A stretch of 64,000 nucleotides of DNA from Galaxea fascicularis (Eukaryota > Cnidaria > Anthozoa > Scleractinia > Euphylliidae), in assembly GCA_948470475.1 (NCBI GenBank), contig OX419340.1, positions 24,555,067 through 24,619,066 on the forward strand, read 5' to 3'. This document shows positions 33,201 through 44,734 of this stretch, one piece after another (position 1 is the stretch's first letter; every line of letters starts with the position of its first letter). A model generated the notes under the pieces. It did no database searches. It worked only from the letters and a program-made list of their open reading frames with translations, and was not told where the DNA came from. The position numbers and the translations under genes were made by a program.

Positions 33201-36200
33201 AACAACGCGGGAACAACGCGGGATCATTTGGGACAATACCCGGTCCAATACTTAGAGAATATCGGACTGGCAATAGAGCAATTTTATTGGTCGATTTTAG
33301 CTATTGGCCCTCTGACTGTCTAAGTCGTGTAATAAACTAAGTAAATGAACAATATTCCGGTGACGTTTTGCTTTATATGAGGTCAATACCTATAGGTTCC
33401 GCAATATTAAGTATTTATCTTCCCGTCACAAGGTCATTTCAGTAACAGCCATGTTGGGTAACGTTGAAATTAAAACATTGTTACACGAAGTGGTACTGAA
33501 TTTCATGATTCAATAACTTGCTACCGTACTTACCCTAAAAGATGCTAACCCCCTATAGCTGTTCTTACCCCAGGACTAACTACCTATAGTTGATCCTTTG
33601 ATTACAGGACGTAAGCAAGACTTCGAAAGGACCAACACTTCCTTGAAGCTCCAAGTCACAAAATTACAAGAAAAACTGGATGAGATGTCTCAGCAACTGC
33701 AGAAAAATGAGGAAATGAAACGGAAAACTGAGGAACAACTTCAAAAAGAGATTTTTGCATTGAAGATCAAATTGAGCTCCACCAATACTAAGTCAGAGGA
33801 AATCCTTCAATGCAAAAATGAAATTGGAGCTTTGCTGAATATCTCTAGAGGTATGAGCCTAAGCATACAGTAAAACCAGAAATTAGTGAGTTTAGGAGGC
33901 AATGACATATCAACCAGTCGATGACTTAATGGGTTTTGACATAAACGTAACTTGGCGTGGAGAATAGCGATGGTAATTGTCGGTGGGATTGTTCTATAAG
34001 GTTTAAAGTGTCCTCCAACAATCCTCCAAAGAGAGAATCGATTTATTGGGCCAGCATGCACCGGAGAAAAAAGTGGATGTTAATGAATATGCAGTCAGTG
34101 TTACCTTTTTGTGGTAATTTTACTGCGAAGGTACTCTCGTACAGTTTGGCCACTAAAGGCGGTCAAGGTTCTTTGCTGACATCAGAGGTTTCCTTGATGG
34201 TATTTTTTTAGGTGTAGGCTGTTCTCTGAGGTTTTCTTTTCCTCGTATTTCTTTTTTTTAAACCCAAACAATACCTTCAACTCTTCCAAAACTTGTAACA
34301 CTGTTATTTTACTGAATTAAAGAACATGGGCGGTAACTTCGGTAACTTTACTCCACTGTGACGTGTTTCAAACACGTCACTGAGGAGTAAAGTTACCGAA
34401 TTACAGGAAAAGCTGGAAACAATGAGCAAAACACAAAAGCAAAAGGAGAATGTCATCCAGGGTGACGAAATTTGTTGTAACCCAAGGCTTTTATTGGAAA
34501 GCAAATGTTGTTCTAACGGTTACAACAAGACGATCCATTGAACTGCTCTCATCATAGAGGCAGACATTTAGTCATAAAAGACGAAAACAGGGGAAACGCA
34601 CTTCTAAACTGTTACAACCGGGATTGTGGTAGGATACTCTACAACCCGAACTACGGCGTTCCTTGCGAAAAGTATGGGCGTGGCTAGTCTTTTACAGCCC
34701 TTGTATGAAGGCGAAGGAGACCAAGCCAACAGCTCAGCGTCACCTAGTGCTCAATGAAGCGGTCATCGGAACTGAAGCTGATCTTGAGCAAATAGTACAG
34801 TTAGTCTTTATTTTAAGAGCCTGGTCTTTAGTTTGCTCCGAGTTTTGAGCCCTCAAACATTCCAGGCAGTAATCTGGTACTCTTAACCTCTTAACAACAA
34901 AGCTAAGGAATCGACAATAATCGCTATATGGGCACCAAAAGGATTGGCTTCTTTCTGGCCTTTGACGAGCAACTTTTGCTTTTAAGTTTCCTTTAAAATT
35001 ACATAAGGAATGATTAAATTCTGAACTCGTGATTATTGTCATTTGCTTGTTTACTTTGGTTCAGAATCAGAAACAATAGCCCAATTTCAACAAATTAAAA
35101 TTCACTCTTTCACAAACTTGAAAGACATCACCTCGAGGCTTTGGGGAAAAAACTCATACAAATCTTTATTTTAGCCCCCAGAGCCTCTAAGTTATGTTAT
35201 TGTTTTAAGTTGAATTTTAATATATCGAATGGTCTATTCGGTTTATTCTTATGTTACAGGTGCTTCGGTACACAGGAAGGATCATTTTACTCCAGATGAA
35301 CAGTTGGTGATTAGATATGCAAAACCAGATCAGGCGAAAGAATCAAAGAATAGTGTTACAGTTAACCCGTTGGCTTTTATTGGTATGTTAGTGAAGACTG
35401 ATTTTTCTTAAACTGCACCTGAGAGTGTAGCTTTTTAATGGTGCCGCTTTTGAAAGAAATAATTTGACGTACTAATCACACAGAAAATAGTAATGATCAT
35501 CCACTGTTTTATTGCAATGTAAAGAATAAACCTAGCATCGTTTGAACATTTCTGTTTTCTCTCAATAATATAACATGTTTTTGTGTTTAGCCGAGCAGTG
35601 CGACATCCCTCCTCCCCCACCCATTATTATCAACAGTGCTTCCAGACAACACGTTCAAATTCAGCAGGGTGGTGGACTCTGTGGAAACCGGCATCGCATC
35701 AATCCATTTTCCATGAAGGCCACGAGAGCTGCCAAAGGTACACGAATAGTGGAATATATAATAGATGAAACTCTTTTTATCTTTAAGGCCTGTCCAAAGG
35801 GTAAACGTTTTACAGAAAAACATGTTCAAAGATGATTTATGCCGTTGGGCAAATGCCCATTTTACAATTTCTTGGCTAGTGACCTGGCCTTTGAATTGAA
35901 ACGAGACTCGGTGTGACCTCGTTTTCTCATGTAAATCATGTTGTTCTCGTGCTAACTATCAATATTTACAAAGGAAGGACAGACAGTTGTATCAAAACAA
36001 GGTCACCTCAAAACTCGCTTGGTATTCAAAGGACAGGTCACTCAACAAACAACGGGTAAAATCATTGGGAAAATAATACGAAGTCCTGGAAAAATATAAC
36101 AATCCAAGCGCTGCCAATGGTTACTTCAATATGTCTAACATTCATATTTTACTTCTTGTTGTTTAGTTAAGAAATTATATATCTTTGTAACAGGGGATTT

Positions 36201-37051
36201 TTTTTTGGCCTGCTGCAGGAGAGTCCAACATCAAACTTCGACCTGCCTCGCCATTTATCCCTGTATGTAACACTATTTCACGTCAAATGGATCGGCGCAC
36301 TTACACAGTAGCTGATGATCACTGGACAGAAGACACGAGGGTTAACCTCTTCTCCAGCATCGGTGAGTTATACTTGCAATTATACTTCCAACCTAAACTA
36401 AAACATTAATTTTTCCCAAAACACTTGAGGCGTTGCTTTGAGAAGAAACATCATTTGAGAGATCCTAATTTTAATCTATTTTTCGATGACCTACATCTTT
36501 TATCAGCCTTTCAAGTTGTTTCGGAGTTTGGAGCCAGTTAACGTCGGAAAACATCAAACCATTTTTTTACTTACCAAAATGTATATCAAGCGAGATGAAA
36601 TTTTGTATTAAAAAGTGCCGCTTTTTTCTAACAGTCACAAGCAATGTCTGTTTTCCCAATTCTTGACTAACCTCACTAATCAGCAAAAGAAGACTGCAGT
36701 CCATGGTTCATTCTGAAAATTGATATGAGATTTTCTGCGAAATAAGTGAGTGATGGGGGGTCGGGAAACTGATTCCAAGTCGTACAAAATGCACATTTAC
36801 ATGTTGTGGTTTAAATTTATTTTTGGTTTAAAGATTTTTGAACCAGTTCTAATTCAATTACCATAATCTGTAAAATAAAAAAAATCGAGCTGGTTCAAAA
36901 AAGTTTAAACCAGGAAAAAATGTAAACCACAATGTACATACTTCTGATGATAATTTCCATAAATTGTCTCTGCTATAGTGTCTTATCTTTTCTTTTGTTT
37001 GCAGAAAGCCAAGGATTCTGCAGCAAATTTCTGAAATGGTTTGGATTCTAG
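27215..37051 (+). CDS. Coiled-coil protein, 11 exons, 632 residues
   Basis: Exons: 27215-27412, 28773-28830, 29263-29472, 30373-30615, 30763-31005, 32744-32986, 33608-33850, 35260-35382, 35591-35737, 36219-36362, 37005-37051. Every junction is GT-AG, and the sum is 1899 nt in one open frame ending TAG. From exon 2 on every intron is phase 1. Exon 1 (66 residues, MDRKWISKTTSGVFSYLYNQ) is globular-looking. Exons 2-7 form a long charged coiled coil; exons 4-7 are four repeats of one 81-codon unit. The tail has a Pro run (CDIPPPPPIII) and ends SKFLKWFGF. No signal peptide or membrane span seen. I do not recognise the family; a cytoskeletal or scaffold role is only a guess. Assigned by splice-site reading, not transcript data. 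Confidence 0.78.
27716..28121. repeat. Dispersed 400-bp repeat, unit 1 (intron 1)
   Basis: Near copy of 38345-38746 in the same orientation, with shared blocks such as ACAAACGTACCTTATCGGTG and GGTTCTTATAAAGGAAAA. Divergence is clearly higher than between the large duplicate blocks, so it is an older dispersal. No TIR or TSD was identified. Confidence 0.8.
29498..30206. repeat. GACT/CTGA tetranucleotide array in intron 3
   Basis: About 700 bp of imperfect ACTG repeats with GGCTGGCT interruptions. It includes a larger duplicated unit: CTGACTGTTTGACTGACAAA occurs near 29959 and near 30114. Reverse frames translate as SQSVSQSV and are artefacts. Confidence 0.95.
31021..31150 (+). repeat. Short tandem duplications of the exon 5 end
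   Basis: After exon 5, its last about 30 bases (GCAGAAATGCTGAACAAATG and TCAAGG) are repeated twice with flanking GTACGCATA...GT strings. These are partial copies with decayed frames in intron 5. Confidence 0.7.
31160..32740. other. Intron 5 remainder, no gene
   Basis: 31160-31580 is GC-rich with G and C runs (GGGGGGGGGG near 31190, CCCCCTCAGCCCCACCCCC near 31550), probably a dispersed repeat. A second pyrimidine run lies at 32587-32610. The remainder is AT-rich intron. Confidence 0.5.
33027..33169. mobile_element. Foldback MITE-like element, intron 6
   Basis: Perfect 23-bp inverted arms at 33047-33069 and 33123-33145 (core ACTGGGAGAATATCGGCC). Imperfect extensions reach CTTATTAACCAA on the left and TTGGTCAATAAG on the right, and a short inverted GACCTCG...CGGTCC centre lies between them. 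Confidence 0.75.
33173..33336. mobile_element. Second inverted-repeat element abutting the first
   Basis: Perfect 14-bp ends TTTATTACACGACT (33173-33186) and AGTCGTGTAATAAA (33323-33336). Inside are three 11-bp ACAACGCGGGA-type units (about 33191-33222) and a decayed GAGAATATCGG string resembling the neighbouring element. Confidence 0.65.
34338..34475 (+). pseudogene. Decayed fifth copy of the 81-codon exon, with palindrome
   Basis: 34380-34475 reads RSKVTELQEKLETMSKTQKQ, in register with the 5' third of exon 7 (VTKLQEKLDEMSQQLQK), then loses similarity. Its start forms the right arm of a 63-bp near-perfect palindrome (34338-34400, 29 of 31 pairs, one-base centre). There is no acceptor before it, and including it would break the gene frame. 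Confidence 0.6.
36793..36939. mobile_element. Foldback element in intron 10
   Basis: Arms of about 48 bp (ACATGTTGTGGTTTAAA... and ...TTTAAACC...GTAAACCACAATGTAC) with several mismatches around a short AT-rich loop. Typical small MITE shape; family unknown. Confidence 0.65.
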
Positions 37052-38344
37052 TAAGTGTTTCTATTAGACCGACTGGGTCAGTTAGTGAATAATTCTAAAC
37101 CAAACTTGGAGGTTTCGTGAGAGTAGATCTGAGGTGGATCCAGGGGTGGTTCGGTTGAACCCCCTAAACCGTCAACCATCATCCTTCAAAACGCTGGAAA
37201 TCGCATTTCCGAGGGCTTAAATTTCAAAATTTTCCGGGGGAGCATGCCCCTGGATCCCCCCAGATGGGTCCGCTTTCGGTGACCCATTTGTTCGAACCTC
37301 CCTGGATCCGCCCCATTACGTTCGACGAAGTGAACGCACACTAATCATTTTCGTTTGTCGAAATTAGTCGAGCGGGTATCGGTCGATGCCATTCGAGTTC
37401 ACTGTTTAGCCGCCATGTTAAGACATTTATCTACCAAATGTATCCGAAGCACTTCACTTCTATCTCATGCGAATCCAAATGAAAGTAGTATGGTCCGTAA
37501 GTTTTTGTTATGTTGATGACAATTAAATGAAATTAAACGCAAACGTATATTCAAGGTCCTGAAGAAAAACTCAACAAATTTTAGTCCCGAAATAAAATAT
37601 GCAGTGCCAATCAGAAGGGCAAATGAAAGAGTAACAAGAACCGAAAACAAAAAACACGTGACTTCGTGAGAGTTGAGTAAAAAGTGTTGTCGTATTCTCC
37701 AGAATTTCAACTTGTTCCCTGCTTTCCAGACCTTTGTGATAAAAACACAGTTGCAATAACGACAAAACGTTTTTTATCGTCACCTTCATTCTAATTCCAT
37801 TCTCAGAATTTTGTTACATCTCAACGTTTCTTAATTCCGTCTTTGTTATTTGAATTAATGATCTCCCGTTTCTTTTCACTCTCCAGGTCTACTGTTTCCT
37901 TCTGGACGTTACACTGATAACAATTTTTATTTTACTTTTACTTTTATTGTGTTTTCCACTATTTCCACTTTGTTTACTTATTAACTCTATATATTTGTAT
38001 CTTAACCGCTGACTGTTTATAACCGTGTTAGCCATCGTACATTGATCACTTTCTATTCTTTTCTTTTTTTCCTTGATAACAACTTGTAATACATGAAGAG
38101 GATAGAAACAAATCTTTCGTTACCAACACAGCAATATTGTGTACAAAGAAAGTTGTTATCAAAAGGTGAACAACTAATAAACAAGCAAAATCGTATTACT
38201 TCAATTTTTTGGTCGAGAATTTCGTGTTAAGTGGGAACATGCCGGCTATTGATAGAAAGGGAAAGCTTCGTATCTAATGTGAAATAAAAATTTAGGCTTT
38301 TCAGGTGATATTTCCCACTGGAAGTAGCTGTAGCCGCTGTATAG
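37052..38344. other. 3' flank of the coiled-coil gene
   Basis: 37125-37315 carries GGATCCAGGGG and CCCCTGGATCCCCC in inverted order and looks like a dispersed repeat. A 13-bp inverted pair (TTGATAACAACTT and its complement) lies near 38074 and 38149. No gene seen; the polyadenylation site was not fixed. Confidence 0.45.
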
Positions 38345-38746
38345 GAACTCAGCACTCTACTTTATTTTGTCACTTTGAAACTCGTCCCGTACGGTACAAA
38401 ACATCCGTCCCAGAACGGTTCTTATAAAGGAAAATTACAAAAAATATATTAAGATTAAGACGACAGAAAGCTTGCAACAATACAGGAAACATACGGCCAA
38501 AATACAAACGTACCTTATCGGTGACTCTACGTACGACACAGGAAGAACTAGCAGCAGCGAAAAGCAAAACTAAACAATCTGACATACACTATAAGACAAG
38601 AGGCGAAAATGAAAAACTTGCACAAAAAAGATTGGCTTTTAAAAACTAAGGCAAACAAAAGAGGTGTGAGCGTACATAGACATGAAAAAGGTTACGTAAT
38701 GAAACAAAAGGAAAAACAAATAAAAGTATTGAAACAGTTACGCAAC
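38345..38746. repeat. Dispersed 400-bp repeat, unit 2
   Basis: Partner of 27716-28121, same orientation, 10.6 kb away. The pair brackets exons 2-11 of the coiled-coil gene, so unequal exchange between them would delete most of it. Confidence 0.8.
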
Positions 38747-38891
38747 TGCGGTAACAGTAGCTTTTCCCCAAGTTCCGCCAGTGCTATAAATGATAAATGG
38801 CAAAATTGAAATACATCCATGTCGTTTACTTATTTCGCATTTTGATTATTCATATTTTGAATCTAGCTTTGCTGCTAGCTTTGCTTCGCCT

Positions 38892-38923
38892 TCAAGTATT
38901 GTTAAACATTTAACAATACTTGA
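38892..38923. repeat. Perfect 15-bp-arm palindrome
   Basis: TCAAGTATTGTTAAA, two-base centre CA, then the exact complement. It could be a terminator-like hairpin by shape, but in this genome it is more likely an end of a MITE. Confidence 0.6.
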
Positions 38924-40385
38924 TTACTCCATAAGTGCGCGTTGGATAAGACCCGGATAGATAGCCAACGAGGTGCATAGCGCCGAGTTGGTTACAATTA
39001 AGTGATATGCAACACTGAAGCGCCAGTGAAATAATTGTTTATTAAAAACGCCCACTTTTTTTTGGATAAATGTCCCTTACTTTATTTTATAAAAACAAAA
39101 ATGACGAGTACAAATACCATATTTGTAGAGCATGTTATAATCGTTCATATACCATGATGACTAAGCCAATCAAAACTCAATAATTGTATTATCTAGCGAT
39201 CTAGCACGGTTCTTAATAACCGAGTTCGTGGTCCGTACCGTAAGTTACAGACTGATTTTTTCACAGTTGACATATGGCTCAAGGGCGAAGCGCGCGGGGG
39301 CTATAAGTGAAAGGGAAAAACAGGATCCGTAACTTACTGTACGCACTGACAACACGAGGTTAGTAAGAGATTCATTGTATTACATCTCTGAAATGATCAG
39401 GCGCAAGGGAAAGGAAACATTCGAATTTAGCGAGCCGTACATGTACAGTAGAATACGGCCCACAAAAACGACCGATCACAGCGCGCGTACCAACTGAGAG
39501 ATACTAACGTACGATATTTCAAAATCAAAAATGGTTAAATCGGTTGAAAGCATGGGTACGTCATTTGCATAATTACTCGGGCTTCCTGTGGAAGGCCCGA
39601 GTCTAAATCTGTCGTCCGTTCTTCGTTTTTTTTTTTTTTCGTTGTTTTCCACAAACCTCATTTCCGGCGTATTTGCGCAGGCGCTAACGATGAACCGGTA
39701 AAACCCGGTAAAAACCTGTTTATGTTTTGTTTACGCTTGTCTTGTGTGTTGAAAAGCAAGGCACAAAGCAACTGTGGATCCCTCGACGGATTTTCAAAGG
39801 AAAAAGTTGACCTGTCTACAGCTATGGCAAATGGTGTCGTATCCAATATGCTCAAACCACTTACAAACGCACACGCCATTCGCGGTAGACCCACTTAAAT
39901 GATGATGGTGAGCGTACATTTCGAAACGGATCGCTCCGCGAACTCGAAGCAAACGTGAAAAATATTATGAGATCAAATGGGCTGAATGAGCTATCAATGA
40001 GTACAAAAAGTGCACAAAGGCTTTGACTACCGATGAGAAATGTTCCTTGAAGAAGTTGAGTGGAAACTTTGACACGAACAGTTTAGGTGCTGGCGAATAC
40101 AAGGTACCCGTTGATGATGAGATTAGAGGTACAAAGACGAACAGCAGTAGTAACAACAGCAACAGGAGAGCGTCCATGTTGGGTGATGAAGAACCCACGC
40201 ATCGAAGCGAAGATACAAGTAACGTTTTTACTTTTATGGCTATTGTCACCAGTATTTCATTTCTTTTGTATACTTTAGATTGTGGATTATCAGCTGTATC
40301 AAGGCTGTGTAGTATGTTAGTTTAATTTTTATGTGTAATCTTGTACGTTCGCGTGTTCTACATGAATGTGTAAGTTTATCAGTTT
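38924..40385. other. Gap with inverted repeats and a weak open frame
   Basis: An inverted pair around 39233-39345 (CGTAAGTTAC and GTAACTTAC) suggests another foldback. A 100-codon plus frame at 40023-40325 has a Ser/Asn-rich middle and a hydrophobic end (FTFMAIVTSISFLLYTL) that could span a membrane. I do not recognise it and found no splice partners. Confidence 0.35.
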
Positions 40386-40416
40386 TATAATAATAATAAT
40401 AATAATAATAATATAT
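40386..40416. repeat. (TAA)n microsatellite at LINE 3' tail
   Basis: About nine TAA units directly beyond the 3' end of the minus-strand LINE at 40417-42876, as expected of the short-repeat tail left by target-primed insertion in this LINE group. Confidence 0.9.
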
Positions 40417-42876
40417 AGGCTTATATAGCGCTGTTTCTAGAAATTCAACAGCGCTTTACAATATTCACAATTAAAATAATAAAAAAGATAATCATCAAAG
40501 CTAATCAATTAAAAACTAAAACTATGAAATAAAGTAACGCTTAAAAAGAAATGTCTTCAACTTAGATTTGAAAACAGTCAGTGAATTACAAGATCTTATA
40601 TCGTCTGGAAGACTGTTCCACAGTGCAGGGGCAGCACAAGAAAAGGCCCTTTGCCCGTATGATTTAAGATTATATTTCGGTGTTACAAGGAGAGATTTAC
40701 CCGAGGAGCGTAATGATCTTCCAGGTTTGTAAACAGATAACAGTTCAGAAAGATATTCAGGTGCCATACCATGTAGTGATTTGAATGTTAGAAGTAAGAT
40801 TTTATAATCAATTCTCTCGGTCACAGGCAGCCAGTGTAGCTGTCTCAATATGGGTGTTATGTTATCATACTTGTTGGTCCCCATGAGGAGGCGCGCTGCA
40901 CTGTTCTGAACAAACTGTAGTCTCTGAGTTTGATTCTTGGAAAGACCGGATAAAACGGAATTACAATAATCAAGCTTAGAAGTGATAAATGCGTGAATAA
41001 GGGTCTCGCAGTGCTTAAAAGATATAAATTTCCTAATTTTGGCTATGTTATTTAGATGGTAGAATGCAGATTTGCAAATGGAAGCGATCTGTTTATCCAT
41101 AGAAACCAAATTGTCAAACCAGACGCCGATATTTCTTGCAGAGGTCGATGCAGTGATATAATCAGATCCGGCATATATAGAATTGATGGCGAGCATTAAG
41201 GACTAACAGTTCAGTTTTATCACCATTCAATTTCAACTTGTTTATCATCATCCATTGTTCAACGTCTTTAATACACAGTTCAACTCGAGATGTGGAATGC
41301 TCTGGTTCCCCTGCAGCTGATTGACAGAAGCTTAAATAAATTTGCGTGTCGTCCGCATAGAAATGATAAGACATGTTGTGCTGTTTGGGCAAGAACGTCA
41401 TGGTAAGCCAAATATGTAAATCCGTATTCCTCTATTGTCCTGATCTATTGTCCTGTAAATGTACTTTATTGTCTTTTTTTATATGTGCTCTAAATGTGGG
41501 CTAGCATGAAGTTTTTGCCGCTGTTTGATTACATTAGCAAGCGGGGCAGCGTATATGGAATATAGCATGGGCCCTAAAACAGAACCCTGTGGGACGCCAT
41601 ATTTCAGACAACGGCTCGAGGAACGTTCGTTCTCAACATAAACAAATTGGCTCCTATTTAGAAGATAGGATTGAAACCAAGTGAGAGCCTTGCCTCGGAT
41701 TCCAAAGCAGTGATCAAGTCTATTCAACAAAATGGAATGGTCAACAGTATCGAACGCGGCAGAAAGGTCCAAGAGTATAAGTATAACACACTGACCATCA
41801 TCAATAGCTCGGAGAACATCATTGTGAACACGGGTCAGTGCGGTCTCAGTGCTATGACCGGCCCTATAAGCAGATTGAAATAGCTCCATAAGGTCACCAT
41901 TATTGAGATGCTCATTCAAACGAGCAGCAACCACTTTTTCTATTGCCTTGGATACAAATCGGAGATTGGAAATAGGCCTGTAACTTGGATAGAGTTCATG
42001 ATCAAGGGCCTCTTTCTTGATTATGGGGGTAAGAGCGGCTTCCTTGAGTTTCATAGGAACGGTCGCATTATCAAGCGATAAGTTCACAATACGCACAATA
42101 ACAGGCAACAAGACATCGTAACAATCCTTCAGCAGAGCACCAGGTACTGGATCCAAGTTACAGGATTTCCCAGCCGTAGTACGTAAAAGAGAAGACAATT
42201 CTGTAACATTAGTCGGAGACAATTCAAGCAATTCCGTAGGAATATGAGAGGTCGAAGCTTGAGGCAAGTCGGTAACTTCTAGCATGTTATCCCTGAGAGA
42301 CCGAACCTTATTCTCAAAAAACTCAGCAAAGGTGTTCGAGAGATCAATGGCGTTTTCATGCGATGGTAGTTTTGGTGTTGCCTTGAGATGTAACAGTTTT
42401 ACAAACGTTGAGAACAATACCCGCGGATTAGAGCTATTGTCCTTAATGGTATCAGCGTAAAACTTCATCCTTGAGTCTGCAATTAGCCTGTTAACGCATT
42501 TGCATTGTTCGACGAACATTTCCCTATTAATCGTAAGTTTGTTTTTGCGCCATATCCTCTCCAGTTTCCTTCTTTTTGCTTTTTCCGTTCTGATATGATC
42601 ATTGTACCACGGCGCAGCAGGTCGTAGGGTAACAACACGTTTCTTAATAGGCGCGTGTTGCTCAAGTAATCTCGATAATGTGCTCTCATAGCAGTCTATT
42701 AGAGCGGAGACACTCTCAAACTTGTCATAATTTGCTAATTCTGAATTTCGAATATCCTGGCTAAAACATTCTCTATCAATCGACCGCAAATTCCTATATG
42801 TTATCTCCCGTCTTTCAAGACCTGGTTTCTTGATAGACAACTCGCAATGCACCGCAGAATGGTCGGTTTTATCAAC
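40417..42876 (-). mobile_element. 5'-truncated CR1/L2-like LINE
   Basis: The minus-strand frame starts in the last part of the endonuclease (DHSAVHCELSI near 42860). The reverse transcriptase follows: SYRPISNLRFVSKAIEK, LLDLSAAFDTVDHSILL, GVPQGSVLGPMLYSIY, FYADDTQIYLSF and a long C-terminal domain ending near 40522. The first frame is 41479-42852. About 110-130 bp of foreign sequence near 41390-41515 interrupts it just before YADD, and another frameshift lies near 41190. The 3' region forms a GCGC stem-loop (40428-40454). A different family from the LINE nested in BEL. Confidence 0.9.
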
Positions 42877-44625
42877 ACAACTGTCGGATGTACTTGAAAA
42901 ATGCGAGGTATTTGAGAAGGCAATGCAGTTATCTGTACATGCTCAACGTGATGCCTTAGTGAAAATAAAATATAGAAAGGAATTCAGATCTCGTTATGCT
43001 AAGTTTGTGTATTTTAACGACAACCGTGAATGCCATGTGCCATCAAGACGTTGTGATCGCGAGCCCAGTAGGATACCAGTGAAAAAGCTAAAAGGTCTGT
43101 CACAGAAAAGCAGAAAACTAAGCTTGTTTGTGTTCCCACGGTCCTGCCGTGTTTATTTCCGCTGGCACCCACACTCACACAGGCCGCCCAATGCTTTAAC
43201 GAATCGAGTTTGAGTCACAAAACACATGTATAATTTTATATATTAGGCTGTGCGGAAATCATCCACAACATCCATTTGCCACTCGAAAAGCCCGAGTGAA
43301 GGCCATTACGGCCTCTAGTTTACAACCAAAGCCGCCTTGGACGCTCAATATGAAAATGCTTTGCTAAAGAAATAATAGTGTTAAAGGTTCAGATTTCCAC
43401 GTAAAGCTTGAAGAAAAACATAATGAACAAAATAAGCCTTCAAAAGGTTTTTTGCGATTTATTTGGGAACGCTCTTACAGATAGATGTTTTCTAATTTGG
43501 CCTACAAGTTGTAGGACTTGAGTGCTTTACACTCTCAGAGTTTCCTTGTGAATTGTCCGGTTGGATTTCGAGATAATTGAGTTTTAATTTTCGAGACAGG
43601 GTCAAGCGTTAATTTTGCCATGGTAACAGCTATTGCCTGGAAACCGATGACAAATAAATTTTGGCCATACGTCGAAAAGATGTTGCAGTTTCAAGGAAAT
43701 CGAAGGTTGTCTTCTATAGGAGTTTTTTGTTTTAACGGGTACACCCCCAAAGACAAAAAAAAAGGTGCGGGCCTCCTTAAAATAGCAAGTATATGTTAGT
43801 ATCTCCGTAAACAAAATAAAATCATACAAATATGAAACCAAAACAGTAGGACTGCATTCAAGCTTATAATATTACAATTGATTTAATTTGATTTAAATGT
43901 CAATATATGCATTACAAAAACTGATGATGTTAACATGGATGTCGGAATCCTCCCAACATATGTCCCCCCTCAAATCTCGATGCACCGGCGAGTAAGATTA
44001 GCCAAGAAAAGTACCTTGATTTGACCTCACCAGAGTAAAAGGTTTCATTTTCCCAACATGTTAGAAATAGTTAAATGCAAAAAAACGACAAAGGATTCAT
44101 TGGGATAAATATATGTGGCTTATAAATGTAGCTAAATACAAGAACCAATGTTAAATACAGTTATTCTAATTCTTGGTAGCTAGCTAAAACAATAAATCTT
44201 TGATTTACTTTTGGCTCGTTATGGTGGCCGAGGGCCCCTGTACCGCCATCCCTATGCGATGATCAATTTACACTATTAACTCCGTTGATAAAACCAATTA
44301 TTATTCATTCAAAATATTTCCCCGTTTCTGATTGGTTAAAACCACACGCATAATTCTCCATAACCAGCTGCTGTTCACCAAATTTGGAAAGAAACTTCGT
44401 CATATTGAATCAACGACGTCAAAAGTGCAGCCCGCTGCAAATCATTGAACCGTTGACCGAAAAAAGCTGGTGACGAGATTGTGTTATTTTTGTTGAGCAG
44501 AAAAATGGCTGCGAGTAGCTTTAGAAGTTTGAGCGAAGAAAATATTGAAAATATTTTGAATGAATAATATATATATATAGGCAAGCCTAAAAGCGGAGCT
44601 CCATAGTTCTTTCCTTATTGTATGG
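42877..44625. other. Gap with no supported gene
   Basis: A 127-codon plus frame (42830-43213) overlaps the LINE end and is basic and Cys/His-containing, but is unrecognised. TTTGCCATGGTAAC near 43615 resembles an RFX X-box, without a gene next to it. The rest is AT-rich. Confidence 0.45.
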
Positions 44626-44629
44626 CATT

Positions 44630-44690
44630 TAAAGTAGAGTAAAGTAAAGTTTATCAATTTCTATAGCGCATTACTATGACGCAATGATCT

Positions 44691-44734
<44 letters not shown>

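Larger units (their letters stand above)
30373..33850 (+). repeat. Four-exon tandem duplication of an 81-codon coiled-coil unit
   Basis: Exons 30373-30615, 30763-31005, 32744-32986 and 33608-33850 are each 243 nt with phase-1 borders. Shared landmarks in register: (E/G)R(E/K)...N.SL near the start, LQEKLDEM-type at about residue 20, CNEEK at about residue 40 in two units, and a KLSST.. block at about residue 55. Because each exon is symmetric, adding one lengthens the rod without breaking the frame. Confidence 0.85.
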
